Shown: positions 1-6,781 of the stretch, one piece after another
Position numbering within the stretch: position 1 is the first letter of the stretch
Layout of the letters: every line of letters begins with the position of its first letter
The notes under the pieces: model-generated
The model's database searches: none
What the model was told of the DNA's origin: nothing
Seen by the model: only the letters and a program-made list of their open reading frames with translations
Assembly: GCA_025450255.1 (NCBI GenBank)
Contig: JANWHV010000104.1
Location: 1-6,781, forward strand
DNA: 6,781 nt
Source of the DNA: Chloroflexota bacterium
Lineage (GTDB): Bacteria; Chloroflexota; UBA5177; JANWHV01
Direction: 5' to 3'
Program-made: the position numbers and the translations under genes

Positions 1-1383
1 GCCCACCGCGTCGATGCCCTCGGTAATGGCCTGCACCACGAACTCTTGCAGCGTGTGGCCGTTGCCCACGATCTGGTCGATCGCCTTGTATACCGCGTCG
101 ACGGGGCCGGTGCCAATCGCCGACGCCTCGTGGATCTCACCATGTTTGTCCTCGATGCGCACCGCCGCGGTGGGGATGCCGGGCTCGCCGCAGACGACCT
201 GGATGGACTTCAGCCGGAATATTTCACTGGTCGGCTGGACCATGTCCATCACCAGGGCCTCAAGATCGACGTCGGATATTTGCTTCTTCTTATCCGCCAG
301 GTCCTTGAATCGGAGGAAGACCCGGCTCACGTCTTCGTTCGAGAGCTCATAGCCCAACGCCGAGAGACGCGACTTCAAAGCGTGCCGGCCTGAGTGCTTG
401 CCCAGGACGATGCTGCTTTCGGCCAGGCCGACCGACGTGGCGTCCATTATCTCGTAGGTGCGGCGCTCCTTAAGGACACCGTCCTGGTGGATACCGGACT
501 CGTGCGCGAAGGCGTTCGAGCCGACGATCGCCTTATTGGCCTGCACCAGCATACCGGTCCGCGCGCTCACCAGGCGGCTGGTCTTGTGGATCTGAGTGGT
601 ATCGATGCTGGTGGCGATTGCATAGGCATCCTTGCGCGTACGCAAGGCCATGACCACTTCCTCGAGCGCGGCGTTGCCGGCCCGCTCGCCGATGCCGTTG
701 ATGGTACACTCGACCTGGCGCGCGCCGTTCGTGACGCCGGCCAGCGAATTGGCGACCGCCATCCCCAGGTCGTCGTGACAATGGGTGCTCAGGACACAGC
801 GAGCAGCGCCCGGCACGGTCTCGATGATGCCGCGAATCATGGCGCCATATTCTTCCGGCGTGGCGTAGCCGACGGTGTCTGGAATGTTAAGTGTCGTGGC
901 CCCAGCCTCAATCGCGGCGGTAAGCACCTCGTGCAAGAACGCGGACTCCGTACGCGTTGCGTCCATCGGCGAGAACTCGATATCGTCGGTATAGCTCTTC
1001 GCTCTCGCCACCATCTCACGGGTTGCTTCGACGGCCTCGGATCGCGTCTTGCGGAACTGGTGCTTCAGGTGCACGTCGGACGTGGACATAAAGACGTGGA
1101 TGCGGGGCCGCCTGGCGCCCTTGACCGCCTCCCAGGCGGCGTCGACATCCTCTTGCTTGGCCCGCGCCAGAGCACAGATGATTGGCTCTCGCACGTGCTC
1201 GGCGATTGTCTTCACGGCATCGAATTCATCGGGCGAGCTTATAGGGAAGCCGGCCTCGATGATGTCCACCCCCAGGCGAGCAAGTTGGCGAGCGATCTCC
1301 AGTTTCTGACCGGCATTTAAGGTGGCTCCAGGCGCCTGTTCGCCGTCTCGAAGCGTGGTATCGAAAATCACTACGCGATCCAT
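1..1383 (-). CDS. leuA: 2-isopropylmalate synthase, partial (C-terminus beyond left edge)
   Basis: Condenses acetyl-CoA with 2-ketoisovalerate to 2-isopropylmalate, the committed step of leucine synthesis, in the cytoplasm. The first 461 codons are visible and the frame is open at the left edge; family members are usually about 510-530 residues, so roughly 50-70 are missing. The DRE-TIM HMGL-like barrel begins at once with LRDGEQ (residues 11-16, D13 a metal ligand). It is followed by STHCHDDLG (199-207; H201 and H203 metal ligands), [12 protein letters not shown] (226-237) and [11 protein letters not shown] (292-302). The start of the C-terminal regulatory LeuA dimer domain, which senses leucine in this family, lies from about residue 385. 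The ATG at 1383 has GAGGAG six bases upstream (1390-1395). It is the fourth gene of the T-box operon, 92 bp after ilvC. Citramalate synthase is a paralogous alternative, but the motifs and the leucine-specific leader favour LeuA. Confidence 0.96.
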   Translation of the reverse strand, partial: MDRVVIFDTTLRDGEQAPGATLNAGQKLEIARQLARLGVDIIEAGFPISSPDEFDAVKTIAEHVREPIICALARAKQEDVDAAWEAVKGARRPRIHVFMSTSDVHLKHQFRKTRSEAVEATREMVARAKSYTDDIEFSPMDATRTESAFLHEVLTAAIEAGATTLNIPDTVGYATPEEYGAMIRGIIETVPGAARCVLSTHCHDDLGMAVANSLAGVTNGARQVECTINGIGERAGNAALEEVVMALRTRKDAYAIATSIDTTQIHKTSRLVSARTGMLVQANKAIVGSNAFAHESGIHQDGVLKERRTYEIMDATSVGLAESSIVLGKHSGRHALKSRLSALGYELSNEDVSRVFLRFKDLADKKKQISDVDLEALVMDMVQPTSEIFRLKSIQVVCGEPGIPTAAVRIEDKHGEIHEASAIGTGPVDAVYKAIDQIVGNGHTLQEFVVQAITEGIDAVG

Positions 1384-1428
1384 GGTCTTCTCCTCGGGGC
1401 TAACCGACACTCCGTTTGACGTTTGTCA

Positions 1429-1457
1429 CTTCGTCCGACCTCCGCCACGCGACGAAG
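1429..1457 (-). repeat. Inverted repeat in the ilvC-leuA gap
   Basis: Two perfect 7-bp arms, CTTCGTC at 1429-1435 and GACGAAG at 1451-1457, flank a 15-base loop in the 92-bp gap between ilvC and leuA. A second small dyad, TGAC/GTCA with a 4-base loop, sits beside it at 1417-1428. There is no T-run, so neither looks like a terminator. They could fold in the operon mRNA and affect its stability, but arms this short may arise by chance. No internal promoter for leuA is evident. Confidence 0.3.
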
Positions 1458-1475
1458 GCCGGCCAGGCTTCATGG

Positions 1476-2471
<996 letters not shown>

Positions 2472-2481
2472 TCATTCCCTC

Positions 2482-2515
2482 CGAGCAACTGGACATTTCA
2501 ATGAATGTTTGCTCG
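2482..2515 (-). promoter_or_regulatory. Stem-loop abutting the ilvC ribosome-binding site
   Basis: In the ilvN-ilvC gap the transcript can form a 34-nt hairpin. CGAGCAA (2515-2509) pairs with TTGCTCG (2488-2482), and ACATT (2508-2504) pairs with AATGT (2497-2493) around the loop CATTGA. A CCAG bulge (2492-2489) separates the two helices on one side. That makes twelve base pairs in all. The final G of the 3' arm is the first G of the ilvC GGAGGG. No T-run follows, so it is not an intrinsic terminator. A role in mRNA processing or in translation of ilvC is inferred from position only. Confidence 0.5.
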
Positions 2516-2576
2516 CTCCGACGCACATACAAGAGCGGGCGATTCGGCCCGACACGCGTTGTCGATGCGGTGAACC

Positions 2577-3083
2577 CTAGCCGGCGCCGCGCGACATGGC
2601 CACAATGCCCGTGCGCACGAACTCCTTGATGCCGAATGGACGCATGACCGCGACTATGGAATCAATACTCGCGCGCGTACCCGAAACTTCGGCCATCACC
2701 GAATCCGTGCCAATATCGACCACCGAGCCCTTGTAGACCTCGATAAGCTGCAGGACCTCGGCGCGCTTATTTCCCGAGGTGGAGATCTTGATCAGGGCCA
2801 GCTCGCGCGAAACATGCGGGTCATGCGTTAGCTCGGTGACTTTCGTCACCTCGATGAGCTTATAGAGCTGCTTCTGCACTTGCTCCACGTTGGTCGTATT
2901 ACCGTCGACCACCAGGGTCATGCGGGAGATACCCGCCGCGTCGGTATTTGAGACGGTGAGGCTCTCTATGTTGAAGCCCCGCTGCCGGAACAAGCTGGCG
3001 ACACGATTCAGGACGCCGGGTTTGTCCTGCATCAATACCACCAGGGTGTGTGGCGTTACTGGTCTCGCCGCGTATTCGATCAT
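2577..3083 (-). CDS. ilvN: Acetohydroxyacid synthase, small (regulatory) subunit
   Basis: Regulatory subunit of acetohydroxyacid synthase. It stimulates the catalytic subunit and, in this family, confers feedback inhibition by valine or other branched-chain amino acids. The 168 residues hold an N-terminal ACT domain (about 12-85). Within it, DKPGVLNRVASLFRQRG (20-36) and FNIESL (37-42) are the classic effector-site signature; G23 and N38 align with E. coli IlvH G14 and N29. The conserved C-terminal small-subunit domain runs from about 93 to 165. The ATG overlaps the ilvB stop as ATGA (4-bp overlap), and no good Shine-Dalgarno precedes it, so translation is probably coupled to ilvB, matching the stoichiometric complex. 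The symbol ilvH is used in some genomes for the same gene. Confidence 0.97.
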   Translation of the reverse strand: MIEYAARPVTPHTLVVLMQDKPGVLNRVASLFRQRGFNIESLTVSNTDAAGISRMTLVVDGNTTNVEQVQKQLYKLIEVTKVTELTHDPHVSRELALIKISTSGNKRAEVLQLIEVYKGSVVDIGTDSVMAEVSGTRASIDSIVAVMRPFGIKEFVRTGIVAMSRGAG

Positions 3084-4780
3084 GTCAGTTGCAACGTTTT
3101 CGGCTGGCTGCCTTCCACCATGTCGCCCAGGCCGAGGCCGGGCGGGATCATGGGGAAGACATTTTCTTCACTCTGTACCTCGAAATCGACCAGGACCGGT
3201 CCCGGCGTGCCCAGCGCCCAATCGACAGCCGCGCCTACATCCCGCGACTTATCGACATGCCGCGCCGGGATGCCATATGCCTCGCACAGCTTCACGAAAT
3301 CGGGCTGGTACAGCTTCACGCCCACGTAGTTCTTCTCGTAAAAAAGATCCTGCCACTGGCGCACCATGCCTAGGTAGCCGTTGTTGATGATGGCAATCTT
3401 GACGTTGATCCGTTCCTCGACCAGCGTCGCAAGCTCCTGCAGGGTCATCTGGAAGCCGCCGTCGCCGACGATGGCCCACACGGTCGCTTCCGGGCGCGCG
3501 ACCTTCGCCCCCATGGCGGCGGGGAGGCAAAAGCCCATCGTGCCCAGGCCACCGGAGCTGATGAATGTGGCGGGATCGTCGTAGGGGAACTCCTGCGCGG
3601 CCCACATCTGATGCTGACCGACGTCCGCGACGATCACGGCGGGCTCGCGGGTACGCCGGTAGATTTCCTTGATCGGCATGGTCGAGGGGATCGGCGTTGT
3701 GTCGTCGATCGCGGTCTGTGGCTCACGGCGATCCGCGCGCCAGCCCTCGATCTGATCGATCCACTCACGATGCTCGCAACGCGGCAACTCGTTGTTGAGC
3801 GAGGCGAGGACGGTCTTTATGTCGCCGACGATGGGCACCGTACACTTCACGTTCTTGGATATTTCGGCCGGGTCGATGTCGATATGGATGATCTTGGCTT
3901 TCGGCGCGAAGGTGGAAAGCTTGCCGGTCACGCGGTCGTCAAAGCGCATGCCCACGCCGATGATTAAATCCGCTTCCTGGATCGCGAGGTTGGTGTGGGC
4001 ATGGCCGTGCATGCCGATCATGCCGAAGTACAGAGGATTGGAGCAGGGATAGCCGCCGATCCCGTGCAGCGTCACCATTACGGGAATATTGGCGTAGTCG
4101 GCGAATTGCTTGAGCTCATCATAGGCCCTGGAAACGATCACGCCATGGCCGGCTAGAATGATCGGGCGCTTGGCGTCTTTGATCACGTTGATCGCCTGGC
4201 GCACCTGGCGCATATTGCCGGCGGTGGTCGGCTTGTATCCCGGCAGTTCGATGGCGTCCGGGTACTTAAAGAGCGCCTCGGACACAAACACGTCCTTGGG
4301 GATGTCCACCAACACCGGCCCAGGCCGGCCGGTCGAGGCGATAAAGAATGCCTCCTTAATCACGCCGGCAAGCTCGGACACGTGGCGCACCAGGTAATTG
4401 TGCTTGGTGATCGGCAGCGTAATACCGGTGGTGTCGATCTCCTGGAAGAAGTCCCGCCCGATCCCGGTTGTAGGCACCTGACCGGTTATGGCGACTATCG
4501 GCGTGGAGTCCATGTGCGCGTCCGCGATGGCGGTCACCAGGTTGGTGGCGCCGGGGCCGGACGTGGCGAGGCAAACGCCTACTTTGCCCGTGGCACGCGC
4601 ATAGCCTTCGGCGGCGTGACCCGCGGCCTGCTCGTGACGGACGAGGATATGCCGAAGCCCTGGATACTCAGGAAAAACGTCGTACAGCGGAATGACGACA
4701 CCGCCGGGGTAGCCAAATATGGTGTCCACTCCCTCACGCACCAGGCTTTCGCACAGGATACGCGCACCGTTAAGTTTCAT
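3080..4780 (-). CDS. ilvB: Acetohydroxyacid synthase, large (catalytic) subunit
   Basis: ThDP-, FAD- and Mg2+-dependent enzyme that condenses pyruvate with pyruvate or 2-ketobutyrate, the first shared step of valine, leucine and isoleucine synthesis. The 566 residues show the usual three parts. The N-terminal pyrimidine-binding domain has FGYPGG (22-27) and the catalytic glutamate E50 in RHEQAAGHAAEGYAR. A central FAD-binding domain follows. The C-terminal pyrophosphate-binding domain has SGGLGTMGF and the ThDP motif GDGGF (439-443) ending at N466-N467. The ATG at 4780 is chosen because GAGGAGG (4785-4791) lies four bases upstream and homology begins there with MKLNGARIL. The frame stays open to an ATG at 4864, but those 28 extra codons would read through the T-box terminator. 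First gene of the operon; overlaps ilvN by 4 bp. Confidence 0.98.
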   Translation of the reverse strand: MKLNGARILCESLVREGVDTIFGYPGGVVIPLYDVFPEYPGLRHILVRHEQAAGHAAEGYARATGKVGVCLATSGPGATNLVTAIADAHMDSTPIVAITGQVPTTGIGRDFFQEIDTTGITLPITKHNYLVRHVSELAGVIKEAFFIASTGRPGPVLVDIPKDVFVSEALFKYPDAIELPGYKPTTAGNMRQVRQAINVIKDAKRPIILAGHGVIVSRAYDELKQFADYANIPVMVTLHGIGGYPCSNPLYFGMIGMHGHAHTNLAIQEADLIIGVGMRFDDRVTGKLSTFAPKAKIIHIDIDPAEISKNVKCTVPIVGDIKTVLASLNNELPRCEHREWIDQIEGWRADRREPQTAIDDTTPIPSTMPIKEIYRRTREPAVIVADVGQHQMWAAQEFPYDDPATFISSGGLGTMGFCLPAAMGAKVARPEATVWAIVGDGGFQMTLQELATLVEERINVKIAIINNGYLGMVRQWQDLFYEKNYVGVKLYQPDFVKLCEAYGIPARHVDKSRDVGAAVDWALGTPGPVLVDFEVQSEENVFPMIPPGLGLGDMVEGSQPKTLQLT

Positions 4781-4822
4781 ACTGCCTCCTCGGGCCCGCT
4801 GGAAAGGCGCGCTGCCAGGTAT

Positions 4823-4854
4823 AAAAAAACCCCTTGTCCAATCAGGACAAGGGG
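4823..4854 (-). terminator. Intrinsic terminator of the T-box leader
   Basis: On the minus strand CCCCTTGTCC (4854-4845) and GGACAAGGGG (4839-4830) form a perfect 10-bp stem with a 5-base loop, followed at once by seven T (4829-4823). It lies 43 bp before the ilvB ATG. Its 5' arm shares bases 4852-4854 with the antiterminator, so the two folds exclude each other. Without bound uncharged tRNA, transcription should stop here. Confidence 0.95.
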
Positions 4855-4896
4855 GACGGGACAACCTGCTTCGCAGATACCCCGCGGTACCACCCC
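4852..4896 (-). promoter_or_regulatory. T-box antiterminator
   Basis: The T-box sequence GGGTGGTACCGCGG (4895-4882) supplies the 5' side. Helix A1 pairs GGGG (4896-4893) with CCCC (4855-4852). The bulge TGGTACC (4892-4886) exposes UGGU (4892-4889), complementary to an ACCA 3' end and so to a tRNA with discriminator A73, as expected of tRNA-Leu. Helix A2 pairs GCGGG (4885-4881) with CCCGT (4860-4856). The apical region holds a small extra hairpin, CTGC/GCAG around GAA (4876-4866). Confidence 0.9.
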
Positions 4897-5160
4897 ACGT
4901 TGACCGGATCCCCAGACTCTGGGCGACCGGACCACTCTACACGGTAACGGCGTGCCACCGGTACACGGATTACAGCTTGCACCGGCTAGCTACGGTGCAT
5001 GTCCATGGTCGAAGCGAGTTCGGCTCGGGTTGGTCACCGGCTTGCAGCGCCGCCGGCTCTCTGAAGACGTGCCCGAAGTTCCTACTACTCTTCGTTACCG
5101 TGCTGGTTTGTCCACCTGGACGCGCGGCGCCAGCCGCTTACACCTCAGGTTACGTTAGAG

Positions 5161-5188
5161 AGTATCACCGATGCGAACCGCGGGTCAA
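5161..5188 (-). promoter_or_regulatory. Candidate sigma-70-type promoter of the ilv-leu operon
   Basis: On the minus strand TTGACC (5188-5183, five of six consensus bases) is followed after 16 bases by GATACT (5166-5161, four of six). Initiation would fall near 5154, about 50 nt before Stem I of the T-box, giving a leader of roughly 370 nt before ilvB. It lies 73 bp past the end of the upstream gene, so the operon probably has its own start. Read from consensus only. Confidence 0.6.
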
Positions 5189-5226
5189 GCCTGGCGACCG
5201 GCTGGTAGCAGACTTTACACGCAACG

Positions 5227-5244
5227 GCCGCCATCGATCGCGGC
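5227..5244 (-). other. Small dyad after the DsbA-family gene
   Basis: GCCGC and GCGGC arms (5227-5231 and 5240-5244) with an 8-base loop lie 18-35 bp past the stop of the DsbA-family gene. No T-run follows, so this is at best a weak or factor-dependent end signal. Readthrough into the T-box leader cannot be excluded. The rest of the stretch between that gene and ilvB is accounted for by the promoter and T-box. Confidence 0.25.
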
Positions 5245-5261
5245 AGGCGAGTCGGCCGGCG

Positions 5262-5867
5262 CTACGATCGGCTGCGCTTCAACTCAAAAAAGTCGGGCCG
5301 GTTGCTGAGTCCAAGCACGTCGTGCCAGAGCGCAAGCGCGTCCTCTCCCACCGGAACGGAGCCGATAACAGGGCCAAAAAACGGGCTCTCCTGCCCGGCG
5401 ACGAAGAGCGTGGGGACGGCAAACGCCCCGGCGCCCTCGTACGCCGCGTACGACTGGGTTAGCTCTACATCCAGGTCGGCATCGGTCCCGGCGCGGCCGA
5501 CCAGCGCCGGGTCGACGCCGGCCTCGATAGCAACGGCCCGCAGCGTATCGGCATGGCCCAAATCACGGCCGTGCTCGTGCCGCGCCGTGCCAAGCGCGAG
5601 ATACAACAAATCCACGGCATCATTGCCCATGTCCTGTCGGGTCAGCGCGATCAGTCTGAACATTGGGCGGCTCGCGCGCATCATGTGCTTGTAGTGATCG
5701 TCGCCATGGGTCCGATTGATGAACTCAAGCGAATACGGCTGCCACTCCACCGTGACCACGCCCTGGTCGCGGACCGCGCGAAGCCACTGCGCGGTGCGCC
5801 AGGTCCAGGGGCAGCCTGGGTCAAACAGAAAGCGGACAGCGTGCGTGGTAGGGGCAGCGGTAGACAT
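5262..5867 (-). CDS. DsbA-family thioredoxin-fold protein, related to mycothiol-dependent nitroreductase Rv2466c; CPWT active site
   Basis: A 201-residue protein with a DsbA-type thioredoxin fold. The active site is C19-P-W-T22 just after the first beta strand (VRFLFDPG), the alpha-helical insert spans roughly 60-130, the cis-proline is P152 in AVPTLFV, then FFGPV, and the end is DFFELKRSRS. From memory, these blocks line up with Mycobacterium tuberculosis Rv2466c, including its FFELKRTR tail. Rv2466c has CPWC; here the second cysteine is threonine, and C19 is the only cysteine in the protein. That points to a monothiol mechanism, perhaps with a low-molecular-weight thiol, rather than a dithiol oxidoreductase. 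No signal peptide, so probably cytoplasmic. The ATG at 5867 is chosen for AAGGAG nine bases upstream (5877-5882); an ATG 25 codons earlier adds a non-homologous, Arg/Asn-rich tail. Substrate unknown. Apparently monocistronic. Confidence 0.85.
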   Translation of the reverse strand: MSTAAPTTHAVRFLFDPGCPWTWRTAQWLRAVRDQGVVTVEWQPYSLEFINRTHGDDHYKHMMRASRPMFRLIALTRQDMGNDAVDLLYLALGTARHEHGRDLGHADTLRAVAIEAGVDPALVGRAGTDADLDVELTQSYAAYEGAGAFAVPTLFVAGQESPFFGPVIGSVPVGEDALALWHDVLGLSNRPDFFELKRSRS

Positions 5868-6064
5868 GAACGGGTGCTCCTTGACGAGTCGATTGCGCGG
5901 CCGGAAACAGCCGGCATTTCTGGCGTTCCTGGCACAAGCCACGTCTTCAGCGTACCCGAGTGGTGGAGAACGTCATGTCTGACCATTGCGCCCACGCCCA
6001 GATCAAGGGCCCCTGGCGCGTTTCAGAGATTTAGAAGATTTGAGAGCGTAGAGTATGTTCTTCT

Positions 6065-6093
6065 TTGTTTAGCTAGCGTATAGTTCGTATAGA
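6065..6093 (+). promoter_or_regulatory. Candidate promoter for the HTH-Clp_N gene
   Basis: Inside an AT-rich island (about 6020-6105) of the 270-bp divergent gap, TTGTTT (6065-6070) and TATAGA (6088-6093) are separated by 17 bases. Initiation would be near 6100, leaving a short leader of about 38 nt to the start codon. The match is moderate. No equally convincing promoter for the opposite-strand DsbA-family gene was found, although the island probably serves both. Confidence 0.4.
6077..6092 (+). repeat. Direct repeat CGTATAG x2 over the candidate -10
   Basis: CGTATAG occurs at 6077-6083 and again at 6086-6092, a 9-bp period, with the second copy overlapping the candidate -10 hexamer. A TAGCTA palindrome sits just before at 6070-6075. 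A tandem element here could be an operator, possibly for the adjacent gene's own helix-turn-helix domain. That is inference only; 7-bp repeats in AT-rich DNA can be chance. Confidence 0.35.
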
Positions 6094-6137
6094 TAGTTAA
6101 AGTCGCGCTCGACGCGGCTGCACGGAGGTAAATGGAC

Positions 6138-6781
6138 ATGATAGAAGACGATCGAGGCGAATCGCGAACGGAAACGGGCGAGCAGAAAACCGAGGCGCCG
6201 AGCGCGCGGGCAAAGGCGCTGCGGGAGGAGATGCTTGGCAGCGCACTGACGCTGGACGAGGTGGCGTTCATACTGGGCCTCGATCGCACCACGGTGGCCA
6301 AGTATCTGCGCGAGAATATGCTTTCGGGGTTCCAGATCGGCCGGGAATGGCTGGTGCCGGAGGAGGGGCTTCGGCTCTACGTGCGACGGCAAATGGAGCC
6401 CGTCACCCAGTGGGACGCTCCGGCACATCGAGGATTGATCGATCGGATGCGCGCCGATCTGCCGCTGCTAGGGAAACGGCGCCATCGCCCGGAATCCGCC
6501 GATCCGGGCCGCGGCGGGTTGGAGCGTTTCGACAAGTTCTCGACACGGGCGCGAAGTGTTCTCTCGCTGGCGCAAGAGGAGGCGCAGCGCTTCAACCACA
6601 ACTATATCGGCACCGAGCATCTTCTCCTGGGCCTGGTGCGCGAGGGTGAGGGAATCGCGGCCAAGGTGCTCTCGAATCTGGGCGTTGAGCTGAACAGGGT
6701 CCGCAGCGCGGTGGAATTTATTATTGGGCGCGGCGATCGGCCCACGGTGGGCGAGATCGGCCTTACACCCAGGGCAAAGAA
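6138..6781 (+). CDS. Helix-turn-helix / Clp N-domain fusion protein, partial (runs off right edge)
   Basis: 214 codons are visible with no stop. Residues 1-35 are charged and probably disordered. Residues 37-85 form a MerR/excisionase-type helix-turn-helix: LTLDEVAFILGLDRTTVAKYL (first part 37-48), then a wing-like FQIGREWLVPEEGLRLYV. A basic linker (86-127) follows. From about 128 the protein matches the ClpC N-domain: RFDKFSTRARSVLSLAQEEA-type first helix, NYIGTEHLLLGLVREGEG (155-172) and a second-repeat start near GLTPRAK (208-214). E160 and S135 align with B. subtilis ClpC E32 and T7, reported phosphoarginine-site residues. Whether AAA ATPase modules follow cannot be seen. The in-frame TAA at 6129 bounds the start; GGAGG (6124-6128) is nine bases from the ATG at 6138 and only three from the ATG at 6132, so 6138 is preferred. 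Confidence 0.85.
   Translation, partial: MIEDDRGESRTETGEQKTEAPSARAKALREEMLGSALTLDEVAFILGLDRTTVAKYLRENMLSGFQIGREWLVPEEGLRLYVRRQMEPVTQWDAPAHRGLIDRMRADLPLLGKRRHRPESADPGRGGLERFDKFSTRARSVLSLAQEEAQRFNHNYIGTEHLLLGLVREGEGIAAKVLSNLGVELNRVRSAVEFIIGRGDRPTVGEIGLTPRAK

Larger units (their letters stand above)
4823..5100 (-). promoter_or_regulatory. T-box riboswitch, leucine-specific (CUC specifier), upstream of ilvB
   Basis: A class I transcriptional T-box. The Stem I base pairs CGAAG (5094-5090) with CTTCG (5014-5010). The specifier loop has AGTA (5089-5086) opposite GAA (5021-5019), followed by codon CTC (5018-5016) and a purine, the same arrangement as known glyQ leaders (GAA-codon-A-CUUC). The helix above is TTCGGG (5077-5072) with CCCGAG (5029-5024). 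The distal part has AGAGAG (5062-5057) and a GCTGCAA loop (5048-5042) closed by GCCGGC/GCCGGT, matching the elements that hold the tRNA elbow. Stem II is GCACCG (4998-4993) with CGGTGC (4984-4979). The T-box sequence is at 4895-4882, then the antiterminator and terminator. It should turn on ilvBNC-leuA when uncharged tRNA-Leu (anticodon GAG) accumulates. Confidence 0.95.

Noticed and set aside
394..1320. Plus-strand open frame of 308 codons opposite leuA
   Set aside because: Antisense shadow of leuA, which has all family motifs in the minus frame; the plus translation shows no domain.
1384..1475. Internal promoter or terminator between ilvC and leuA
   Set aside because: Only short dyads without a T-run and no convincing -35/-10 pair were found, so leuA is treated as part of the operon.
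3080..4864. Longer ilvB starting at the ATG at 4864
   Set aside because: The extra 28 codons would be encoded by the T-box terminator region; homology and a strong Shine-Dalgarno place the start at 4780.
4719..5462. Plus-strand open frame of 247 codons across the T-box leader
   Set aside because: It crosses the ilvB start, the T-box and the DsbA-family gene in antisense and has no recognisable domain or ribosome-binding site of note.
5262..5942. Longer DsbA-family protein starting at 5942
   Set aside because: The 25-residue extension has no family similarity, and AAGGAG sits at the right distance from the ATG at 5867.

Overview
This GC-rich window is most easily read as part of a chromosome from a member of the Chloroflexota (Thermomicrobia/Sphaerobacter-like). 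That assignment is an inference. It rests on a transcriptional leucine T-box in front of ilvB, a helix-turn-helix/Clp_N fusion protein of a kind I associate with that phylum, and a DsbA-like protein close to Rv2466c. No rRNA, tRNA, CRISPR array, insertion sequence or integrase was seen.

Right to left on the minus strand, about 5190 down to the left edge, lies a leucine/branched-chain amino acid operon: promoter, T-box riboswitch with terminator, ilvB, ilvN, ilvC, leuA (cut by the window edge). The T-box is the best-resolved element. It shows the AGUA/GAA specifier loop with a CUC (Leu) specifier, the Stem I distal AGAGAG and GCUGCAA elements, a Stem II hairpin, the 14-nt T-box sequence with a UGGU bulge matching a tRNA ending in ACCA, an antiterminator, and a competing 10-bp terminator followed by seven U. 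When leucyl-tRNA is poorly charged, the uncharged tRNA should stabilise the antiterminator and switch on all four genes. IlvB and IlvN form acetohydroxyacid synthase, IlvC carries its product forward, and LeuA commits 2-ketoisovalerate to leucine. The dehydratase ilvD and the rest of leu are not in the window.

Upstream of the T-box promoter, also on the minus strand, is a single-cysteine (CPWT) relative of the DsbA-family nitroreductase Rv2466c. A 270-bp divergent region with an AT-rich island separates it from a plus-strand gene that runs off the right edge. That gene encodes an N-terminal DNA-binding helix-turn-helix joined to a ClpC-type N-domain.

Most of the window is well-understood metabolism. 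The parts worth a second look are the HTH-Clp_N fusion and its promoter-proximal repeats, the CPWT thioredoxin-fold protein, a stem-loop set flush against the ilvC Shine-Dalgarno sequence, and an unusual 8-bp outer helix in the T-box leader.
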